From: Chitinophagales bacterium
GTDB lineage: Bacteria; Bacteroidota; Bacteroidia; Chitinophagales; Chitinophagaceae
Reading direction: 5' to 3'
Length of the DNA: 64,000 bases
NCBI GenBank assembly: GCA_020636495.1
Contig: JACJXQ010000008.1
Coordinates: forward strand, 1,922,001 to 1,986,000
Under the pieces are notes generated by a model, which saw nothing but the letters and a program-made list of their open reading frames with translations, did no database searches and was not told where the DNA came from. Below are positions 59,706 through 64,000 of this stretch, one piece after another. Each line of letters begins with the position of its first letter. Position 1 is the first letter of the stretch. The translations under genes were made by a program, and so were the position numbers.

Positions 59706-61463
59706 TTGTTACGTTTTATTTATATTCTGATCTTCAGTATGTGCATATCGGTCAGCACATATGCGCAAAATATCCGGCACAAACTGGATTCACTAATTGC
59801 AGAGGTACCAAATGTAGAAGACACTGCCAGGGTAGTGTTACTTTGCGATATCAGCGGAGACTATTTTAACATAGATCAGGATAGTAGTATTGCTTATGGT
59901 GAAAGGGCATTAGAATTGGCTAAAGAGTTGAATTATATACATGGCCTGGCAATATCTAACCAGGTTATTGGCAGGTGCTATGCTTTGCAAAACAAACCTT
60001 CAGAAGCACTGACGTATTTACAAGAGGCACTCGGCTATGCACGTAAGATCAATTCAAAACAAGTAAACCATGATGTAGTTGTTGCTAATATATTACTTAC
60101 AATAGGTCAGATATATAAACAAAAGGGAGACATTAGTAATGGAACTCCTGATGACTATAAGAAAGCATTGGACTATTATATACAGGCAAAAGATGCTTAT
60201 AAACAAGCAGGCAAAAGCCCGGTATATGTTCTTAATGCTATAGGAGGGCTACATCTGGCGGGCTTAGTAAAATTGAACGAACAGGAACAATTGGCAAAAA
60301 TAAAATTGGCGCAGGCAGCCTACTCAGAAGCTATAGAAGAAGAGTCAAAAGAAGGGCACTCTACCAAAATGTTGGCCATGCTTTATAGTCAGTTAGGTAA
60401 TACCTACTGTTTGCAAGACAACCTTCCGAAAGGAATCGAACTTTTGAAGAAGGCACTATCCATACAACAAGATATGGGCGATGAAAAAAGTGCGGCATAC
60501 TCAATTGCGAATATTGGCTATTTCTACTTTCAAGGGGTAGTAAGCAATTGCAGATCCTGTACAAAAGACATGAAGAACACTCGGAAGACACTACCTATGG
60601 CATTGAATTATTTGAAGCGATCAGCTGAACTTGCTGAGCGTTTGGATATAAAATCTCTTCTCGTACAGGATTACAAAAACATATCAGATGTATATGTTGA
60701 AATGAGACAGTATAAAGATGCCATGAATTACTATAAGCGATTTGTTGCCATTCAAGACAGCTTACGAGATTTTGCTGAAGAACGAAAATTTGCACAGGTA
60801 GAGGCTCAGTATGCCGTTAAGCAAAAAACAGACTCACTAAAGTTTGCTAATGAGCTAAAGGATAAAGAAATAGATCAACGCAAAACAGAGCGCAACGGCA
60901 CGATGACAATACTGGCGTTGGTAGGTATTTCAGCAGTTCTGTTTATTAACAGGCAAAACATCAGGCGTAAAAAACTGAAAGCTGAGAAAGAGTTGGCAGA
61001 TAGCAACCTGGCACTGGCAGACAGTAAGCTGAAAAAAGCACAGGAACGCTTAGACAGCTTTACCCAAAACTTACGTGAGAAAAACCAACTCATAGAGAAT
61101 TTCTCTGCAGAAATAGAAAGATTGCAAGCGTTGCCTTGCAGCAATGAGTTGCCTGATACTAAAGAGAACCTTATCAAATTACAAAACTCCATCATACTTA
61201 CTGAAGAGCAGTGGGATAACTTTAAATATACTTTTGAAGAAGTACACTCAGGCTTCCTGTATCGCTTACGAGAAAATATGCCTGACCTTACTCCTGCCGA
61301 GACCCGTTTTATGGCACTTACCAAACTCAGGCTGACCAACAAAGAGATGGCCGGTATGCTGGGTGTGGGCGATGCTGCGGTGAGAAACTACAAATACCGC
61401 CTGCTGAAAAAGCTTGACCTTCCTTCAGAAAGCGATATTAATGAGGTGGTAGATAGTATTTAG
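59706..61463 (+). CDS. TPR-domain membrane protein with C-terminal HTH
   Basis: I choose the TTG at 59706, which gives MLRFIYILIFSMCISVSTYAQN, a signal peptide; an ATG at 59586 would add 40 residues with another hydrophobic stretch. 585 residues. Tetratricopeptide-like helices (SSIAYGERALELAKELNYIHGLAISNQVIGRCYALQNKPSEALTYLQEAL) cover the N-terminal two thirds. A membrane helix follows (TMTILALVGISAVLFI), then a coiled coil and a C-terminal LuxR-like HTH (LTPAETRFMALTKLRLTNKEMAGMLGVGDAAVRNYKYRLLKKLDL). It probably senses through periplasmic TPRs and binds DNA on the cytoplasmic side. Confidence 0.86.
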   Translation: MLRFIYILIFSMCISVSTYAQNIRHKLDSLIAEVPNVEDTARVVLLCDISGDYFNIDQDSSIAYGERALELAKELNYIHGLAISNQVIGRCYALQNKPSEALTYLQEALGYARKINSKQVNHDVVVANILLTIGQIYKQKGDISNGTPDDYKKALDYYIQAKDAYKQAGKSPVYVLNAIGGLHLAGLVKLNEQEQLAKIKLAQAAYSEAIEEESKEGHSTKMLAMLYSQLGNTYCLQDNLPKGIELLKKALSIQQDMGDEKSAAYSIANIGYFYFQGVVSNCRSCTKDMKNTRKTLPMALNYLKRSAELAERLDIKSLLVQDYKNISDVYVEMRQYKDAMNYYKRFVAIQDSLRDFAEERKFAQVEAQYAVKQKTDSLKFANELKDKEIDQRKTERNGTMTILALVGISAVLFINRQNIRRKKLKAEKELADSNLALADSKLKKAQERLDSFTQNLREKNQLIENFSAEIERLQALPCSNELPDTKENLIKLQNSIILTEEQWDNFKYTFEEVHSGFLYRLRENMPDLTPAETRFMALTKLRLTNKEMAGMLGVGDAAVRNYKYRLLKKLDLPSESDINEVVDSI

Positions 61464-61507
61464 GTGTATTTATAACTATCAGTATTTCAATTATTTAATT
61501 TATTGTG

Positions 61508-61532
61508 ACGGCGTTGTGACGCCGTTTTTTTG
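61508..61532 (+). terminator. Rho-independent terminator after the TPR/HTH gene
   Basis: Stem ACGGCG / CGCCGT (61508-61513, 61520-61525) and a seven-T run. Confidence 0.85.
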
Positions 61533-61565
61533 TATCCCGCCTGTACAGCAGCACATCTTTGCTGC

Positions 61566-61736
61566 ATGATCGCTAAAAGAACAAAACAGTTACCCCATTG
61601 GTGGGCATATGTACTGGTTACGCTACTGTGCCTGGCACTGATGGTGTTTACCTGGCTGTATTACCAGAGAGGTATTGATGCCCTTAATGACAGGGCAGTA
61701 ATAGCAAAGCGACACACAATACAAATAATCAATTAA
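61566..61736 (+). CDS. Tiny single-TM protein, hypothetical
   Basis: 56 residues from the ATG at 61566: MIAKRTKQLPHWWAYVLVTLLCLALMVFTWLYYQRG..., with one membrane helix and short basic tails. A CATCTTTG sequence, one mismatch from TAnnTTTG, lies just upstream, and a terminator precedes it. It ends four bases before an in-frame ATG of the next gene. A real small gene is plausible but unproven. Confidence 0.5.
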   Translation: MIAKRTKQLPHWWAYVLVTLLCLALMVFTWLYYQRGIDALNDRAVIAKRHTIQIIN

Positions 61737-61788
61737 CTATATGCGACAACCCGGCTGCAGCCCTGCTGAAAGCCACAAAAACAACAGT

Positions 61789-64000
61789 ATGCAACTAAAA
61801 CACATGAAATGGCTCTGTATGGTGAGCTTCTTATTACTCTCGCTAAGCACACATGCGCAAACTTGGACCACCTTAGGCAGTGCAGGTTTTTCTGCAGGTA
61901 GTGTTGCTGATATTTCTTCAGCTCTTGATGATAATGATACACTCTATGTCGCCTATTCAGACAACGGCAATAGCCAAAAGGCTACCGTAATGAAATACAA
62001 CGGCAGTAGTTGGGACACTGTGGGTAGTGCAGGATTTTCTGCAGATGGTGTTCAATTTGTCTCTCTGGCTATAGACGGGAGTAGTACTCCGTATGTTGCT
62101 TACCGGGATTATAGTGTTTATAAAGCTACCGTAATGAAATACAACGGCAGTAGTTGGGCAACTGTAGGCAGTACAGGATTTTCGGCAGGAGATATGAGCT
62201 ATGCTTGTATGGCTATAGGTAGTAACGACACACCTTATGTTGCCTATTCTGATTTTGGTGGTGGCAGTGCAGGCAAAGCTACCGTAATGAAATACAATGG
62301 CAGTAGCTGGGTAAATGTTGGTAGTGCTGGATTTTCGGCTGGCAGGGCTTACTATGTTTCACTTGCTATGGATGGTTCAGGTACACCATATGTAGTTTAC
62401 CAGGATGCCGGCAACAGCAATAAGGCCACCGTGATGAAATACAATGGTAGTAGCTGGGTAAATGTAGGCAGTGCAGGATTTTCGGCAGGCATCCCCTATT
62501 ATAATTCGCTGGCATTTGACAGTAATGATACTGCATACATAGCTTTTCAGGATGTTGGTAAAAGCGGTAAAACTACCGTGATGAAGTACAACGGCAGTAG
62601 CTGGGATATAGTAGGTAGCAGGGGCTTTTCGGCAGGCAGCAGTAGTTATGTGTCTCTTGATATTGACGGCTCGGGCACACCATACATAGCTTATAAAGAT
62701 GGAGGTAACAGCCAAAAAGCTACCGTAATGAAATATAATGGCAGTAGTTGGGCGGTAGTAGGCAGTGCGGGTTTTTCTGATAGTACAGCTGACTATACTT
62801 CTCTTGTCATAGACAGATGGGGTACACCCTATGTAGCCTACCAAGACTACGGCAATAGCCAAAAAGCTACTGTAAGAAAATTCCCTCCGTTCACCTGGAA
62901 TGGTAGTTGGGATCTTTATGGGACCCCCGATAGTACCGATAATGTGGTCATAAACTCAAATGCAGAACCTGCAAGTTTCAGCTGTGCCGGCCTGTTTATA
63001 AAAAATGGTTATGTGCTTAATACAGGTACTAATAAAACAATCACTATTTATGGTGGGTTTGTGAATAACGGTAATGGAGTGACGGGACAAGGAACTATTA
63101 CATTTACGAAAGATGGTACTGCTGAGCTTAGTGGCGATACATTAGAACATGAGGGAACGATTGTTGTAGAAAGCGGTTGCACACTAAATACAAATAACAA
63201 ACTACGACTAACTTCAGATGCCAGTAATACAGGACGCATTGGTGAAAGTGCAGGTACTATTAGCGGAGATGTAATGGTGCAACGTTATAGCATAGCAAAA
63301 AAATGCTACCGCTTATATACACACCCCTTTACCTCTTCTATTGCATTAAACCAGTTGACAGACGAGATAGATATTACAGGTAGCGGCGGGTCTGCAAACG
63401 GATTTACCAGTACAACCTCTAACGCTTCTTCGGCTTACTGGTTCAACCCTACCGCGGCAGATACTTCAAGCAGTAGTGTAAACAGTGGGTGGACAGCATT
63501 TACTTCTGCCAATACTAATAGCTGGGACCAGTACGAAGTGTTGCTGTTGTATCTGCGTGGTGCAAAAGGAGAAGGTTTAAATGGCCAGGCTTATACTCCA
63601 TCAGCTTCTACATTCGAAATGTCAGGAACTGTAAATCAGGGTACACAGGTAGTAACCATGACCAAAGGTAGCAACAGTAGCTTTGGTGTATGCGGCAACC
63701 CCTACCCGAGTGGTGTACAGATGCAGAATGTGAGTAAAGGCAGTAATGTAGGTGCCAATTACTATGTATGGGATGCCTCTTCAGGTGCAGACGGCGCATG
63801 GGTTGCCAATGCATTCACCAGCTCTTACATATTACCACCATATGCAGGCTTCTTTACCACGATTACAGCAACAGACAATATCACTTTCGAGGAGCAGGAC
63901 AAAGTTTCAGGCGGAACTGCCCTGCACAAGGGTACAGCAGCAACCAACTGGGTAGAACTGTATATCTACGACAGCACTACCAAATGGGACAGGTTGCTCA
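61789..64000 (+). CDS. Large secreted protein with 7 tandem ~49-residue repeats (partial)
   Basis: The frame is open from at least 61741 to the window end. ATG 61789 gives MQLKHMKWLCMVSFLLLSLSTHAQTW, a signal peptide; ATG 61804 is also possible. Seven repeats of about 49 residues follow, each built on GSAGFSAG...SLAxDxxGTPYVAYxDxGNSQKATVMKYNGSSW. Seven copies suggest a seven-bladed beta-propeller. After this come an Ig/beta-helix-like region (NVVINSNAEPAS, ITIYGGFVNNGNGVTGQGTITF) and a domain with FGVCGNPYPSGVQMQ. The layout predicts a C-terminal T9SS sorting domain beyond the window, which I cannot see. Confidence 0.85.
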   Translation, partial: MQLKHMKWLCMVSFLLLSLSTHAQTWTTLGSAGFSAGSVADISSALDDNDTLYVAYSDNGNSQKATVMKYNGSSWDTVGSAGFSADGVQFVSLAIDGSSTPYVAYRDYSVYKATVMKYNGSSWATVGSTGFSAGDMSYACMAIGSNDTPYVAYSDFGGGSAGKATVMKYNGSSWVNVGSAGFSAGRAYYVSLAMDGSGTPYVVYQDAGNSNKATVMKYNGSSWVNVGSAGFSAGIPYYNSLAFDSNDTAYIAFQDVGKSGKTTVMKYNGSSWDIVGSRGFSAGSSSYVSLDIDGSGTPYIAYKDGGNSQKATVMKYNGSSWAVVGSAGFSDSTADYTSLVIDRWGTPYVAYQDYGNSQKATVRKFPPFTWNGSWDLYGTPDSTDNVVINSNAEPASFSCAGLFIKNGYVLNTGTNKTITIYGGFVNNGNGVTGQGTITFTKDGTAELSGDTLEHEGTIVVESGCTLNTNNKLRLTSDASNTGRIGESAGTISGDVMVQRYSIAKKCYRLYTHPFTSSIALNQLTDEIDITGSGGSANGFTSTTSNASSAYWFNPTAADTSSSSVNSGWTAFTSANTNSWDQYEVLLLYLRGAKGEGLNGQAYTPSASTFEMSGTVNQGTQVVTMTKGSNSSFGVCGNPYPSGVQMQNVSKGSNVGANYYVWDASSGADGAWVANAFTSSYILPPYAGFFTTITATDNITFEEQDKVSGGTALHKGTAATNWVELYIYDSTTKWDRLL
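61876..62885 (+). repeat. Seven tandem ~147-bp repeats within the secreted-protein gene
   Basis: Repeat units begin (at GGx-AGT-GCx...) at 61876, 62023, 62167, 62320, 62467, 62614 and 62761. Unit lengths are 147, 144, 153, 147, 147 and 147 bases, all multiples of three, so frame is kept. The DNA between copies is diverged, so this is a protein-level repeat, not a recent amplification. Confidence 0.88.

Noticed and set aside
62377..62862. 161-residue minus-strand frame in the repeat protein
   Set aside because: It arises from the tandem repeats read antisense.
1..64000. CRISPR arrays, prophage, integrases or insertion sequences
   Set aside because: No evenly spaced short repeats with unique spacers, no recombinase or transposase motifs, and no phage structural genes were seen.

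Overview
The window reads as chromosome of a Bacteroidota bacterium, most likely in or near the Chitinophagaceae/Chitinophagales. The reasons are type IX secretion (T9SS) C-terminal sorting domains, many small lipoproteins, LytTR two-component genes, a GldA-like ATPase, tandem FKBP isomerases, almost no Shine-Dalgarno sequences, and repeated matches to the Bacteroidetes -7 promoter box TAnnTTTG just upstream of genes. Below, 'TAnnTTTG box' means this element; a TTTG about 19-21 bases upstream is the -33 partner. No plasmid, phage, CRISPR or insertion-sequence genes were seen.

Region 1 (1-9.5 kb): mutS, then a minus-strand run nrnA, three tandem FKBP-type isomerases and an M1 peptidase, then ndk and a GldA-like ABC ATPase. 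Region 2 (9.5-18.5 kb) is accessory and surface-oriented: small lipoproteins, a beta-barrel-like protein, a large T9SS adhesin-like protein with dockerin-like repeats, and a divergent cluster of three related secreted beta-sandwich proteins beside a chaperone/WxLIP-like protein. This cluster is my best candidate for an undescribed system. Region 3 (18.5-36.2 kb): an M16 zinc protease, an RfbH/ColD-like sugar enzyme with His at the PLP-lysine position, a LiaF-like/DUF4288/LytS-LytR envelope-sensing operon, a glycosyltransferase, an orphan histidine kinase, tRNA-Leu, a DinB-like lipoprotein, a DASS transporter, and two paralogous secreted proteins flanking a di-heme peroxidase.

Region 4 (36.2-49.3 kb) is mostly housekeeping metabolism: fumC, hutU, a glutamate-synthase-like FMN protein, purC, a membrane protein/HTH pair with a striking twin operator, pyrR-pyrB, a GT39-like glycosyltransferase, accD and smpB. 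Region 5 (49.3-53.2 kb): secreted proteins, including a T9SS beta-propeller protein and two divergent genes bracketed by two copies of a 48-49 bp repeat. Region 6 (53.2-59.3 kb): a mainly minus-strand series (KdsC-like phosphatase, iscX, ferredoxin, DUF2520 protein, plsC, ung, bestrophin, FAH-family protein), then a thioesterase and tRNA-Met. Region 7 (59.4-64 kb): a TPR/HTH regulator, a tiny membrane protein, and the start of a large secreted protein with seven tandem ~49-residue repeats that runs off the window.

Protein identifications come from reading motifs and recalled family features, not from database searches. Start codons were adjusted where a signal peptide, a family N-terminus or a promoter box argued against the longest frame.
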